In this document: one piece after another, positions 41,060 to 52,642 of the stretch
Layout of the letters: each line of letters opens with the position of its first letter
Numbering within the stretch: position 1 is the stretch's first letter
Assembly (NCBI GenBank): GCA_905221605.1
Contig: CAJNDS010000145.1
Span: forward strand, 151,744 to 215,743
DNA: 64,000 bases
Origin: Symbiodinium natans
Taxonomy: Eukaryota; Sar; Dinophyceae; Suessiales; Symbiodiniaceae
Reading direction: 5' to 3'
Position numbers and translations under genes: made by a program
The notes under the pieces: generated by a model
Seen by the model: only the letters and a program-made list of their open reading frames with translations
Database searches by the model: none
What the model was told of the DNA's origin: nothing

Positions 41060-41145
41060 CCTAAACCCTAACACCCCAACACCCTAACACCCTAACACCC
41101 TAACACCCGAACACCCTAACACCCTAACACCCTAACACCCTAAAC
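41060..41145 (+). repeat. Tandem (acaccctaac)-type block
   Basis: About nine units of ccctaacac inside a longer CCCTAAA array (40980-41200). Confidence 0.9.
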
Positions 41146-41206
41146 CCTAAACCCTAAACCCTAAACCCTAAACCCTAATCCCTAAACCCTAAACCCTAAA
41201 CCCAAC

Positions 41207-41269
41207 CTCCAAGGCCGGGCTCCAGTTCCTTGGCCCCGGCTGCGACCGCGTGAAGATGTTGTAGCCCAC
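41207..41269 (-). CDS. Gene B exon
   Basis: Twenty-one codons, VGYNIFTRSQPGPRNWSPAL then E, bounded by CTCAG and a GT donor, phase 0 at both ends. It follows the YLA end of the preceding exon. CCCTAAA left, TTTAGGG right. Confidence 0.65.
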
Positions 41270-41995
41270 CTGAGGGATTTAGGGTTTAGGGTTTAGGGTT
41301 TGGGGTTTGGGGTTTGGGGTTTGGGGTTTAGGGTTTAGGAATGGGGGTCAATCCCTACACCCTAAACCCTAAACCCACCCGATGTGCTGGGAGCTTCGAT
41401 GGCCCAAGGGGCTGCTCAAAGAGATACCGCTACAGAGGCGCATCAAGGGACTAGAGGAGGGACCTTAGGGGTTACTTAGGGGCCTTTTGATGGCTAAAAA
41501 AGGGACTATATAAGGTATGCATAGGGGTTTTTATAGAGGAAAAAGATTGAGGGTACCGACTAGTGGTCCCTCTTTATACCCCTTAAGCACAGGAGTTTCC
41601 GAACTCGGGGGTCCCCCTTTACATACGCGGCTTAGGTTTAGGGTTTAATTTGAGCTTAGGGGTTCATAACCCCCAAACAAAACATACCTCTACCCCCCCC
41701 CCCCCCTACCCCCAAATCATACAGAAACACTAAACCCAAACCCGAAACCCAAAGTGTCAGAAACCTTCTAAACTAACGCGTGGGGCTAGGCCCCGAAACC
41801 CGAAACCGTAAGAGTCAGAAACATTGTAAACACCCTAAACCCTAAACCCTAAACCCTAAACCCTAAACCCTAAACCCTAAACCCTAAACCCTAAACCCTA
41901 AACCCTAAACCCTAATTAAACCCTAAACCCTAAACCCTAGACTAAACCCTAAAACCTAAACCCTATAAACCGAGGCGTGGGGCCAGGCCAATCAC

Positions 41996-42042
41996 CGCCA
42001 GGTAGGAGAGGCCCTCTGCTGCCCCCAGAAGCCCAAAAGGAC
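41996..42042 (-). CDS. Gene B exon: hydrophobic segment
   Basis: Reads PFGLLGAAEGLSYLA after two overhang bases that complete arginine with the previous exon (CLR-PFGLL). Acceptor AACAG, GT donor. Likely membrane segment. Confidence 0.6.
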
Positions 42043-42394
42043 CTGTTCAGGGTTTAGGGTTTAGGGTTCAGGGTTCAGGGTTCAGTGTTCAGGGTTCAGT
42101 GTTAAGGGTTCAGGGTTTAGGGTTGAGGGCTGCGTTGAGGGTTGAGGGTGTTAGGGCTTAGGAAACACCTAAGCCCTCAAATTAAATAAACCCTAAACCC
42201 TAAACCCTAAACCCTAAACCGCTGGGTGTATCTGCACTTACACCCAGTCATGCTCATAGCACCTCCCCACTTTATATGCCCGACTACCTCTCAACAAGCA
42301 GAAGCCCTCCGACCGAACGACCCCAGCCCCTCCAGTGCCTAAACCAAAACAGGTAGGGTGTACAGGGTTTAGGGTTTAGGGTTTAGGGGCAAGC

Positions 42395-42449
42395 GGAGAC
42401 ACGTGTCTTTGTAGATGGACCAGCCGGACCCCTGCCAAGTCCTCGGATC
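42395..42449 (-). CDS. Gene B exon
   Basis: Eighteen codons DPRTWQGSGWSIYKDTCL plus one base; acceptor TTCAG, GC donor. Joins both neighbours in phase. No family recognised for gene B: hydrophobic segments alternate with W/Y/P-rich loops, suggesting a multi-pass membrane protein. Confidence 0.6.
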
Positions 42450-42670
42450 CTGAATAGTCAGAGGGGCCCAGGTCTTATTAAGGGTACAACATGAACATGG
42501 AACCCTAAAACCCAAAGCCTGAACCTCAAGCCCTAAACCCTAAACCCTAAACCCCAAACCCCAAACCCTAAACCCTAAACCCTGAACCCTAAACCCTAAA
42601 CCCTAAACCCTAAACCCTAAACCCTCCCAATGGCACACTTAACCACAGACCCAATAGCCGGCCCATCCGC

Positions 42671-42694
42671 CTGCAGGTAGGCCGCAGCCGGTGC
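42671..42694 (-). CDS. Gene B microexon (24 nt)
   Basis: Reads APAAAYLQ between CTAAG and a GC donor, joining DPRTW in phase 0. If the GC donor is not used, the frame continues ADGPAIGSVVKCAIG into the island. Boundaries tentative. Confidence 0.4.
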
Positions 42695-43511
42695 CTTAGG
42701 AGTGTTAGGGTTTAGGGTTTAGGGTTCAGGGTTCAGGGTTCAGGGTTTAGGGTTTAGGGTTTAGGGTTTAGGGTTAAGGGTTTAGGGTTTAGGGTTTAGG
42801 GTCTAGGGTTTACGGTTTAGGGTTCTCTAAATTAGGGTCCCTGTTGGAGGTTTTTGTTTGGGGGGAGGGGTCTTGTTTGTAGGGTGCTGCGCTTCACAAG
42901 GGACCTTGAAGTGGGAATCGACTATACAGAATAGCCCATCTCAGGGGATGAAGGTAGTTTCGGGCTTAGGGTTTAGGGTTTAGGGTTTAGGTTTTTTTGG
43001 TTTAGGGTTTAGGGTCACGGTTTGGGGTTTAGGGATTGTTGTTTAAGGCTAGGGTTTGGTTTAGCTAACGCCAAAACTAATGCCCCAAGCCCTGATCTTC
43101 TCTTTAAACACCCTATAGAGCCTTAGTAAAGATCCCTCCCCCCCTGTCAAAGAAAAGAAGCTAAACACTAAACCCTGAGCACCCCATAAACCCTGTAAAC
43201 CCGATAAGCCCTCTAAACCTTACAAACCCCATAAACCCTACAAACCCCATAAAACCGATAAACCCGATGAACCCTACAAAGTCCGTAAACCCTACAAACC
43301 CTACAAACCCCATAAACCCTATAAACCCGATAAACCCTATAAACACTATAAACCCGATAAACCCTGAACCGTAAACCCCAACTCCGAAATCCTAAACCCT
43401 AAACCCTAAATCTTAAACCCTATAAACCCTAAATCCTAAACCCTATAAACCCTAAACCCTAAGCCCTAAATCACAAACCCCAAAAACCCTCGCAGCTTTA
43501 AACCACTTCTG

Positions 43512-43743
43512 ACGGTCGAGTTGCTCTTGAGTGCCCTATGAAGTCTATCGACCTTATATATCCTCTCATTCCCAAACCCTGAACCCTGGGCCCTAAACCC
43601 TGGACCCTAAACCCTAAACCCTAAACCCCAAACCCTAAACCCTAAACCCTAAACGCTAAACCCTAAACCCTAAACCCTAAACCCTAAACCCTAAACCCTA
43701 AACCCTAAACCCTAAACCCCAACGGTCGAGTTGCTCTTGAGTG
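43512..43743. repeat. 22-bp direct duplication flanking a telomeric array (43512-43533 and 43722-43743)
   Basis: The same 22 bases (starting acggtcgagttgc) occur on both sides of a segment of about 190 bp that is mostly (CCCTAAA)n. One copy is the end of a gene B exon. It looks like a target duplication or a filled-in staggered break at the insertion of the array. Confidence 0.75.
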
Positions 43744-43782
43744 TCCACTCGCTCCAGGCCATGATGAGCGAGGCGCCGATGC
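43724..43782 (-). CDS. Gene B exon ending in duplicated coding sequence
   Basis: Reads IGASLIMAWSEWTLKSNST after two overhang bases; acceptor GGCAG, donor GT at the edge of the telomeric array. Its last 20 or so bases are repeated at 43512-43533 beyond the array, where AAGTGGTTTAAA (KWFK, 43497-43508) would follow a CAG acceptor. Confidence 0.55.
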
Positions 43783-43799
43783 CTGCCTGTGCATGTGTA

Positions 43800-44032
43800 G
43801 GGTTTGTTTAGGGTTTAGGGTTTAGGGTTTAGGGTTTAGGGTTTAGGGTTTAGGGTTTAGGGTTTAGGGTTTAGGGTTTAGGGTTTAGGGTTTAGGGTGT
43901 AGGGTTTGTTTAGGGTTTAGGGTTTAGGGTTTAGGGATTAGGGTTTAGGGTTTAGGGTTTAGGGTTTAGGGTTTAGGGTTTAGGGTTTAGGGTTTAGGGT
44001 TTAGGGTTTAGGGTTTAGGGTTTAGGGCTTAG
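43800..44032 (+). repeat. Telomere-like array, TTTAGGG sense
   Basis: About 32 units with two TTTGTTTAGGG interruptions; begins 18 bp from a gene B acceptor. Confidence 0.95.
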
Positions 44033-44661
44033 GAATTGGGGTCTGGCGTTTAGGGTTTGGGGTGTTTATACATGAACTAGACGAAACGGCATAATTAAGG
44101 CGGGACACGCTGCCCCCCTCCCCCCCTCTAAGCCACGAGATGCAAGACAAGACATGGGTTTGATGAACCCTGCATCTCCTACAACCCCAAAACCCTAAAC
44201 CACTCTCAGCGCGCCTAATCTGCGCCGGCACTCCAGGGACACTCTGGGGTTGGGCACTCCAGGGATGAGCGAGGAGTAGACCGCGCGAGGAGAAGAGTTC
44301 CGCGCGAGGAGAAGAGCTGAGTTTAAAATCTAACAACGGGCCTACTCTGGGTCCTAGACGGGGTCCCCAATCTTAAACCCTAAACCCGAAACAGCACGAT
44401 TTCAAACACGACTTGCCCTTCACCTGAAGACCCCAGGACTCCCAACTCCCCAAACCCTAACCCCAAACCCAAAAAGCATGTTCGAGCCATGGTTTAGGGT
44501 TCAGGGTTCAGGGTTCAGGGTTCAGGGTTCAGGGTTTAGGGTTCAGGGTGGCCACTAAAAAGCCTTGAACATGCCATGCGCAGAAGCCAGAAAGAAAGCT
44601 GAAGTACCATTTAAAACCCTGAACTCGAAACCCAGAATCCCAAACCCTGAGCCCTCAGCTG

Positions 44662-44759
44662 CCTGGTTCTTAGTAGAATGAGGGAATGAGGGCCCTATAC
44701 ATGCCCTTTAAGGGATGATATAGGGCCCTCATTTCCCTCATTCCCTACGAAGAACCAGG
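44662..44759. mobile_element. Foldback element
   Basis: Near-perfect 40-bp arms: cctggttcttagtagaatga and its complement at the right end, meeting at a short loop around 44702-44718. Confidence 0.65.
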
Positions 44760-44911
44760 GGGTCAACCTTCAACCTTCTCCGAAACCTGCAAGGAGACCT
44801 GAACCCAAAATACAGCAGTTGTTGTGAATTGGGGCTTCTTCTGTTATGCCCTACACCTTCTTAACACCACAAAACCAAACCTGTACCCCGAAAACCCCTC
44901 CCAAACCCTGT

Positions 44912-45322
44912 ATGAACCCTAAACCCTAAACCCCAAACCCTAAACCCCAAACCCTAAACCCTAAACCCCAAACCCCAAACCCCAAACCCCAAACCCCAAA
45001 CCCCAAACCCTAAACCCCAAACCCAAAACCCAAAACCCAAAACCCAAAACCCCAAACCCTAAGCCCTAAGCCCTAAACCCTAAACCCCAAACCCCAAACC
45101 CTAAACCCTAAACCCTAAACCCCCAAACCCTGAACCCTAAAACCTAAACCCTAAACCCTAAACCCCAAACCCCAAACCCCAAACCCTAAACCCCAAACCC
45201 TAAACCCTAAACCCTAAACCCCAAACCCCAAACCCCAAACCCTAAACCCTAAACCCTAAGCCCTAAACCCTAAACCCTAAACCCCAAACCCCAAACCCTA
45301 AACCCTAAACCCTAAAACCTAA
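44912..45322 (+). repeat. Long mixed CCCTAAA/CCCCAAA array
   Basis: About 58 units with blocks of CCCCAAA and CCCAAAA. The longest array in the window, with no island inside. Confidence 0.95.
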
Positions 45323-45339
45323 ACCCGAACATATTCTCC

Positions 45340-45433
45340 GAATTGCGGGAGAATCCCAGCTGCGGCCCGGCGGCGGCCCCGAAAGCGGCGCCCTCACCGG
45401 ACTCTTTCGTGTCAGCTCCGGCCTCGATCGTGT
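45340..45433 (-). CDS. Exon-like island, GC-rich
   Basis: Minus strand reads EAGADTKESGEGAAFGAAAG then PQLGFSRNSE. CCCTAAA left, TTTAGGG right. Could be an upstream exon of gene B. Unidentified. Confidence 0.4.
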
Positions 45434-45899
45434 TAGGGTTTAGGGTTTAGGGTTTAGGGTTTAGGGTTTAGGGTTTAAGGGTTAAGGGTTAAGGGTTTTT
45501 TGGGGGTTTGGGGGGTTTAGGGGGTTTAGGGGGTTTATGGGGTTTAGGGGGTTTATGGTCTTTGGGGTTGAAAGCGTTTAGGGTTTAGGCTTAGGGTTTG
45601 CAGGGTTTTCAGGGTTTACAGGGTTTGTAGGATTTATAGGCTTTACTGTATGGGGTTTTTAGGGTTTAGGGCTTAGGCTGATGTCAGCACCAGCTTGGGC
45701 GCACAAAGGCCATGGGAGTTTCGAGGACTTAGGAAGCCTGAACTCAGTGACTTAAGATATTTAGGGGTTTGGGGGCTTTAGTGTTTGTGGGTTTAGGTTT
45801 TTGGGAGTTAGGGTTTAGGGTGTTCAGTGCTAGAGCTCTAAGGTGTTCGGGTTTGGCGAGGGTACATGCTAACCAAGGCCCAAAACGCATACGCCCAAA

Positions 45900-46570
45900 A
45901 ACCTAAACCCCAAACCCTAACTCCAAAACCCTAAACCCCGAACCCTGAACCCTAGATCACAAACCTTAAACCCTAAACCACAAACCCCAAACCCTAAACC
46001 AAACCCAAACCCGAAACCCCAAACCCCGAACCCCAAACCCCGAACCCCAAACCCCAAACCCCAAACCCTAAACCCTAAACCCCAAACCCAAACCCCACCC
46101 TAAACCCCAAACCCCAAACCATACACCCCAAACCCCAAACCACAAACAACACACCCTAAACCCAAACCCCAAACCCGAAACCCTAAACCCCAAACTCAAA
46201 AACCCTAAACCCCAAACCCAAACCCTAAACCCAAAACCCCAAAACCCTAAACCCCAAACCCCAAACCCTAAACCCCAAACCCCAAACCCCAAACCCCAAA
46301 CCCCAAACCTGAAACCCGAAATCCCCAACCCTAAACCCGAAACCCCAAACCCTAAACCTGAAACCCCAAACCCCCAACCTTAAACCCTACTAAACCCGAA
46401 ACCGGAAACCCTGAACCCCTAAAGCCCAAACCGAAACCCTAAACCCCAAACCCCAAACCCCAAACCCCGAATCCCCAAACCCTAAACCCCAAACCCTAAA
46501 CCCTAAACCCCAAAACCTAACCCCTAAAACCCTAAACCCTAAACCCTAGACCCCAAACCCTAAACCCCAA
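45900..46570 (+). repeat. Degenerate CCCTAAA/CCCCAAA field
   Basis: About 670 bp of diverged telomere-like units; frames here give only repetitive FGVWGLG-type peptides. No gene seen. Confidence 0.9.
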
Positions 46571-47704
46571 AAAGGCAAAATGCGGAGCCGCTGGCCGGCC
46601 GCGGCAGCGGGCCGCGAGGCGTGGCAGCCGGGCGCAGCCCGGGGGGCGCGGGACCTCAGGGGTTCCGAAAAGCAGCCCCTTCCCCTCTAGCTATTTCGGG
46701 TTTTGGGGTTTAGGGTTTAGGGTTTAGGGTTTCAAAGTTCAGGGTTTAGGGCTTAGGATATATACTTGTTCCTTGAAGGGGTTCCTACAGAACGAATATG
46801 TTCAGGACCCCAAGTACATGCTTTTTTGGGTACATGGCCCCTTTTTAGGGGTTCTAGGGTTTTAGGACTTTCTAGTGCTTGAAGGGGCGGTTTAGGGCTT
46901 AGGGTTCAGGGTCTAGGGTTAAGGGTTTTAGGGCGTTCCTTGCCCTGGCTTTCGTAGGGCTTCGTTGTGTGTAGGGCCGAGGGATGCTCTTTCGGGCGTT
47001 CGGCTCACCCTAGGGGTTTGGGGTTTGGGGTTTGGGGTTTAGGGTTTAGGGTTTAGGGTTTGGGGTTTAGGGTTTAGGGTCTAGGGTTTAGGGTTTAGGG
47101 TAGGACGTTTGGGGTTCTTTAGGGGCTACATAGGTATATCGGGACTATATAAGGTACAGAAAGGGGTCATATCGGGGAATAAGATTAAGGGTCCCTTCTA
47201 GGGGGTCCCTCCTTCTACCCCTTAACAACCCTAAACCCTAAACCAGGATGTAGCCATTGGGCTCGGGCTGAGCTGTAGCTTTCTGCTGGGGAATTCGAAG
47301 ACTCCTTTAGGATATGACTCGCCCAAAGAGCCCAATAATTGCCCCTTCATTCAGCAAGAGGCCTTTACTTAACCTTGGATGCTTAAAGCTGGAAGGGACC
47401 CCCAATGTGCTGAAGGGGATGGGCATGGCGTGAGCCCTCAACCCTAGAACCTGGGGTGTTTAGTGGCCCAAGCAGGGAAGCCAATGTTGGGACACGGCTA
47501 GGAGTTTACGGAGACAGCTGATCTTAAGTTCTCCTTTAAATCCTAAACTCTATACAAACCCAAACCCCAAACCCCAAACCCCAAACCCCAAACCCCAAAC
47601 CCCAAACCCCAAACCCCAAACCCCAAACCCCAAACCCCAAACCCCAAACCCTAAACCCTAAACCCTAAACCCTAAACCCTAAACCCTAAACCCTAAATCC
47701 TGTA

Positions 47705-47805
47705 ACCGGAACCCAGATGATGAGGACTCTCTGTTACCATCCCTGTCAAAAGTCTTTGGCGCACTTTTGGATGCTAAGCTCACCAAAGGAGCCTGCCCAC
47801 TTAAG
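47705..47805 (-). CDS. Exon-like island
   Basis: Minus strand reads APLVSLASKSAPKTFDRDGN then RESSSSGFR. Bracketed by CCCTAAA and TTTAGGG arrays. Unidentified. Confidence 0.4.
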
Positions 47806-47911
47806 TAAGGTTTAGGGTTTAGGGTTTAGGGTTTAGGGTTTAGGGTTTAGGGTTTAGGGTTCAGGGTTCAGGGTTCAGGGTTCAGGGTTCAGGGTTCAGG
47901 GTTTGCCCCGC

Positions 47912-47985
47912 CTACAAACAGCGGCGCCGCGGCCAGCGCCAGCAGCGGCGCCGCGGCCAGCGCCAGCAGCAGCGCCTTGCTGACT
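47912..47985 (-). CDS. Exon-like island, hydrophobic, with internal 24-bp tandem duplication
   Basis: Minus strand reads SKALLLALAAAPLLALAAAP then LFVGG; the plus strand holds two tandem copies of a 24-mer (cagcggcgccgcggccagcg...). Hydrophobic enough for a signal peptide or membrane helix. Confidence 0.35.
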
Positions 47986-48292
47986 CAGACCAGGGCCCGA
48001 ACCCCGAAGCCCCCTAAGCCCTGATAGCCCTGATAGCCCTACTAGCTCTGATAGCCCTTAATAGCCCTAAGAGCCCTAAGAGCCCTAGTAGCCCCAATAG
48101 CCCTAATAGCCCTAAACCCCAAACCCTAAGATCTAAACCCTAAAATCTACACCCTAAAATCTAAACCCTAAACCCTAAACTCTACAAGGAGGGGTCCCCG
48201 CCCCCGCCCTAGCTAGAAGTGGGGCTATCAAGGCACTATGTTGGGTGGAAAGTATGATAGCTTAGGTGCAAAGGGCTGTGGCTGCGGTCCAC

Positions 48293-48451
48293 CTCATCTC
48301 TGGAATGGGCTGTGGGCATCTGCGTTGGAACGCGTGAAGTTGTTGATCCATCGAGTCCAATTCTGAGTCCGTATACCTGGACCAGAACTCAGCTTGTGGC
48401 CTGCCGACGTTGATCTCGTAGTGCCACTGGAGGTAAACGTCCCAAACATCG
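48293..48451 (-). CDS. Long exon (159 nt) of an unidentified protein
   Basis: Minus strand reads DVWDVYLQWHYEINVGRPQA, EFWSRYTDSELDSMDQQLHA and FQRRCPQPIPEM, between ACCAG and a GT donor. The frame continues to a TAA at about 48262 if the donor is unused. Rich in W, Y, Q, unlike repeat-derived frames. One of the most convincing exons outside the named genes. Confidence 0.6.
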
Positions 48452-48872
48452 CTGGTATAGTAAGGGCCCTAAACCCTAAACCCTAAACCCTAAGCAGTGG
48501 CCCCTCCTTGCAAGTGCCTGAACCCCGTGAGCCCTGGATAAGTAAGGGCGCCCCAGCCACAAGAACCAAATAAACCTGCATGTTGACACAAACCCGACCC
48601 CCTAAACCCTAAACCCTAAACCCTAAACCCTAAACTAAATCCTAAAAGCCCTAAGCCCTAAGCCCTAAGCCCTAAACCCTAAACAGAACGCTAAATCTTA
48701 TCAACGCTAACTCCGAGGGGTCAGGCCTCTGGGATCATCCTATCGGTGCTTAGGAATGTTTGAAAGCCTAAGCTCTGCAAATCATCACCCAAAACCCTGG
48801 AAACCCCCAGAAAGCGTACAAACCCTGTAAACCCTGTGACGCCTGTAAGCCCTGCAGATCCCTACCCACAGA

Positions 48873-48983
48873 GCCCAAGACCCCTTGATTAAGCAAAACA
48901 CCTTCATTTATAGAGGGATCCTTAATCTGATTTGAGGCATATTCCTTAATTAAGGGTATTGGGCTCTTTTGGTAAGTCAGAAA
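48873..48983. mobile_element. MITE-H copy
   Basis: Inverted ends agagcccaagaccccttgat / attaagggtattgggctct. Related sequence at 47315-47375 and from 49845 (agagcccaatagcccttgat) to about 50112. Confidence 0.6.
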
Positions 48984-49654
48984 ACCATAAACATATATGA
49001 ATACGCCCTAAAACCCTAAACCCTAAGCCCTAAAACCCTAACCCTGTCAACCTTATATTGTGGGTTCCCCTACTACCCCCTCTATGCTAGCACCCCCCCC
49101 CCCCCCCCCCCCCCCCTCTTAACTCCCCCCCCCCCCCGTAATTAAAGCCATTAAGGGATAGTTAAGCCTATCTAAGATCATTTAAAAGGGGGGGACCTAA
49201 GAAAGCGCCTTTAAGACGGGAACCTCGGGGGTAGTATCGAGGGTCGTTATAGAGAAAACCCATGAACCTACACCCTAAACCCCAAACCCTAAACCCTAAG
49301 CCCTACACGCTAAGCCCTAAGCCCTAAACCCCAAACCCCAAACCCTACACCCTAAGCCCTAAACCCCAAACCCCAAACCCCAAACCCTAAACCCTAAACC
49401 CCAAACCCCAAACCCTAAACCCTAAACCCTAAACCCTAAACCCCAAACCCCAAACCCTGAACCATGCCGAGCCACGACGGCCCCGGACCGGCGGCGAGGG
49501 AAGGTGGGAGCCATGATTTGGGACCACAGCTGAGGGGCCTCCACCTACTGGCCTATGTCGATCCCTTCAGGGACGATATAGGGTTTAGGGTTTAGGGTTT
49601 AGGGTTTAGGGTTTAGGGTTTAGGGGTACCCGATGCAATTCCGTCAAAGGGTAA

Positions 49655-49765
49655 TGGGCGAAAAATGGTGCCTGACTCCCTCGTTGTGGATCCTTTTGTC
49701 GTGGAAGGTGAATGCACGCTCCCAAGCAGCAACTCTATCCGAAAGCAAGCCCTTCTGGGTTTGAG
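49655..49765 (-). CDS. Exon-like island
   Basis: After CCCAG the minus strand reads KGLLSDRVAAWERAFTFHDK then RIHNEGVRHHF. The plus strand is also open, but the minus frame is the more protein-like. Unidentified. Confidence 0.4.
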
Positions 49766-50154
49766 CTTTTGGGGTCTGGGGCGGAAGCTTATACATCCCT
49801 GGCGAAAACACCTCTACACTGAAAGGCACCCTGCAACACTTACCCAAAGAGCCCAATAGCCCTTGATCAAGGAAAAGATGCCTTGAATCAGATTAAGAAT
49901 CCCTCCATAAGGTAAGGCAGATTGCTTAGTCAAGGGGTACCTTAAAAATTTAAGTCATACTGAAGATCCCTCTATATTATAAATGAACTGGGTTGGCCTT
50001 TAAACCCTGCAAAATATTTATATATAACCCACATAAGGAAAATCAGAAATGCCCCCAAAACCAACCTAGTGAAGGTATATTGCTTAGTTGAGGGGTCTTG
50101 GGCTCCTTGGATATTGGGCGGGGGTACTTGGGAAGCAGGGTGCTGCACCTTGGG

Positions 50155-50227
<73 letters not shown>

Positions 50228-50230
50228 GGT
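50155..50230 (+). repeat. Homogeneous GGGTTGA array
   Basis: About ten units of the variant GGGTTGA in a row, then normal units; a locally homogenised telomeric variant. Confidence 0.9.
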
Positions 50231-50557
50231 TTAGGGTTCAGGGTGTAGGGTTCAGGGTTTAGGGTAGCTGCACGAGAACAGCCTTGCTTCAGCAAGAGGC
50301 AAGCGGGCTTGAGGCCCTGACAGCTAGCATGGCCCCGGAGACCCATGGAAAAAATCCCAAAATTTCTCCTCTTAAACCCAATAAGGGAAAGTATGTCCCA
50401 AGGGCCGTCCTAGATAGTCTCCACAAGGCAACTCCACCCCAAACCCTGAACTCAGCGCCAATCACAACTCTCTGCACCCCACAGCTTGCTTATGCCTTAG
50501 GGCCCCAACCCAACCCCACCCCATATATACATATATATATACAAAAATAAATAAATA

Positions 50558-50600
<43 letters not shown>

Positions 50601-50639
50601 ATATATATATATACACCCTAAACTCTAAGCCCTCAAACG

Positions 50640-50800
50640 TACCTTTTCAGACAGGCCATGGGCCGACTGCGTGCGTTTTCGTGCACCGGCAGAACAGCGG
50701 AGGGCTCTCTCCAGGAAAGCTTTTGCCAATAAGCACTCAAGGGTTTACGTAGGTTGTGAGCCTTTCTGGGCCCGAAGTCATGAACGCTTGGTGCCCTAAA
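50640..50800 (-). CDS. Exon-like island
   Basis: Minus strand reads SVHDFGPRKAHNLRKPLSAY then WQKLSWREPSAVLPVHENAR. Good composition; splice edges unresolved. Confidence 0.4.
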
Positions 50801-51009
50801 CCCTAAACCCCTCTCTGGACAAACCTCACATGCAGACACCTAAGAACGGAACCCCTTCTTTTACTTTTTGGCCTGCCGCACCTTGGCGTTGTGGACCTCT
50901 CACAACCTCCACAGCCTTCCAACACCTATCCTCTCGATCCCCCTATGGACCCTTGTGAAGCCGTGGACCTTGGTTTCGGGTTTAGGGTTTCGGGTTTAGG
51001 GTTTAGGGC

Positions 51010-51110
51010 TTCTGCGCCCTGACATGTGCAAAAGCTGCGGACCCCTTCAGCTGAAAAAACCAGCTGGCATGTAGGCCCGTTAGAGTTGTTTTGCTTGCCA
51101 ACCCGCCCCA
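51010..51110 (-). CDS. Exon-like island
   Basis: Minus strand reads LHASWFFQLKGSAAFAHVRA with a G/A-rich, repetitive upstream part. Weak. Confidence 0.3.
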
Positions 51111-51702
51111 TTTCCAGGCCCCCCTGGCCCCCCAACCCCCCGGCGCCCCCCTCCGTCCCTCCGTCCCTCTCTCCCTCTCTTTGGGCTCATAGGCCATTCC
51201 GGTTGATTCTTTGGGGTAATTAACCCCCTAAACCAAGACCTAGAAAAATAAACTTTAAACACCCTAAGCTCTGAAGCCCCGAAACCCTAAGCCCTGAACC
51301 CTAAACCCTAAACCTAGGCTCTCCACCAGCGAGCCCAAACTCTGAACCCTCAAGCCTCACACCGTCCCCCCCATCCTTGCAAGCTACCCTCCCCTATGCT
51401 GCCTGGTACCTCTGTGGGGGTTTAGGGTTTAGGGTTTAGGGTTTAGGGTTTAGGGTTTAGGGTTTAGGGCTCCAGGGCTGAGGGTCGGTGACTTTGCCTC
51501 GTATCCAAGGGGCGTAGGCGTAACATTGTCATGGGACCCAAAAGCTAAAACAAGGGAACAGGGGTCTACTCTGGGTCCTAGCAAGGGGCCCCTTATAAGG
51601 GACCATAGGGTTTAGGGTTTAGGGTTTAGGGTTTAGGGTTTAGGGTTTAGGGTTTAGGGTTTAGGGTTTAGGGTTTAGGGCGCTACCCTTAGACCTCGCG
51701 GC

Positions 51703-51822
51703 TCTTACACCCCACACCCCTTCGGCGGCTCTCCCCTGTTCTGGCAGTCGCGGAAGCTGTGAGACAACATTGGCACCCCATGTGGTGTTGAGCTTTGGTT
51801 CAGGGCAAGGTGTTCCATCACG
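51703..51822 (-). CDS. Exon-like island with possible stop
   Basis: Minus strand reads EHLALNQSSTPHGVPMLSHS then FRDCQNRGEPPKGCGV and TAA. May be a terminal exon or simply end by chance. Unidentified. Confidence 0.35.
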
Positions 51823-52409
51823 AGGGATGTCCTACCATGAAAACAGAACGTGCATATTCCTTATAGAACCAATTCATCTCCATACATATATATCTATATA
51901 TATATATATAACCTAAACCCTAAACCCTAAACCCTAAACCCTAAACCCTAAACCCTAAGTGTCTCGGGTTCAGGGTTTAGGGTTAGGGGTTTTCGGACGA
52001 AGCCTGCAGAGTGACTAAACCCTTGACCTGCGCCGTCAGTGCACACAGCGTGCATGCAACCCCTAACCGTAGAGGCCCTAAACCTCAATGTGGGGACGAT
52101 CTGAAATAAGACCGTTCTTTTCTAAACCCTAAAGGCCCTAAACCCTAAACCCTAATCCCTAAACCCTAAACCCTAAACCCTAAACCCTAAACCCTAAACC
52201 CTAAACCCTAAACCCTGGTTTAGGGCACCAAAGAAGGGACCGCAATGCAGATCCACCTCCATGTGGAGGGGGCATGGGCCAAGGGTGCATTTCGCCGACT
52301 TCCCACTTGCCATAGAACCCACAAACCCTAAACCCTAAACCCTAAACCCTAAACCCTAAACCCTAAACCCTAAACCCTAAACCCTAAACCCCGAACCCTA
52401 CGCCCCATG

Positions 52410-52500
52410 CTCCTTGGAGGCTTCGCCCCGTAGTCGGAAGAGCCACTCGGAGTCAGAGACGGGGGATGGAATCTCCGACGGGGATCTGGCGGGCCAAGGG
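52410..52500 (-). CDS. Exon-like island, serine-rich
   Basis: Minus strand reads SPSEIPSPVSDSEWLFRLRG then EASKEHG. Bracketed by CCCTAAA (left) and TTTAGGG (right). Unidentified. Confidence 0.4.
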
Positions 52501-52504
52501 AAGT

Positions 52505-52642
52505 TTAGGGTTTAGGGTTTAGGGTTTAGGGTTTAGGGTTTAGGGTTTAGGGTTTAGGGTTTAGGGTTTAGGGTTTAGGGTTTAGGGTTTAGGGTTTAGG
52601 GTTTAGGGTTTAGGGTTTAGGGTTTAGGGTTTAGGGTTTAGG
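52505..52642 (+). repeat. Telomere-like array, TTTAGGG sense
   Basis: About 19 near-perfect units; begins a few bases after a likely exon island. Confidence 0.95.

Noticed and set aside
43161-43346. 61-codon minus-strand ORF with GFIGF repeats
   Set aside because: Frame through accctataaacccgataaa-type repeats; no non-repeat content.
46068-46328. 86-codon minus-strand ORF with FGVWGLG repeats
   Set aside because: Direct translation of CCCCAAA/CCCTAAA-type units; 7-bp repeats without stops in some frames give such ORFs.
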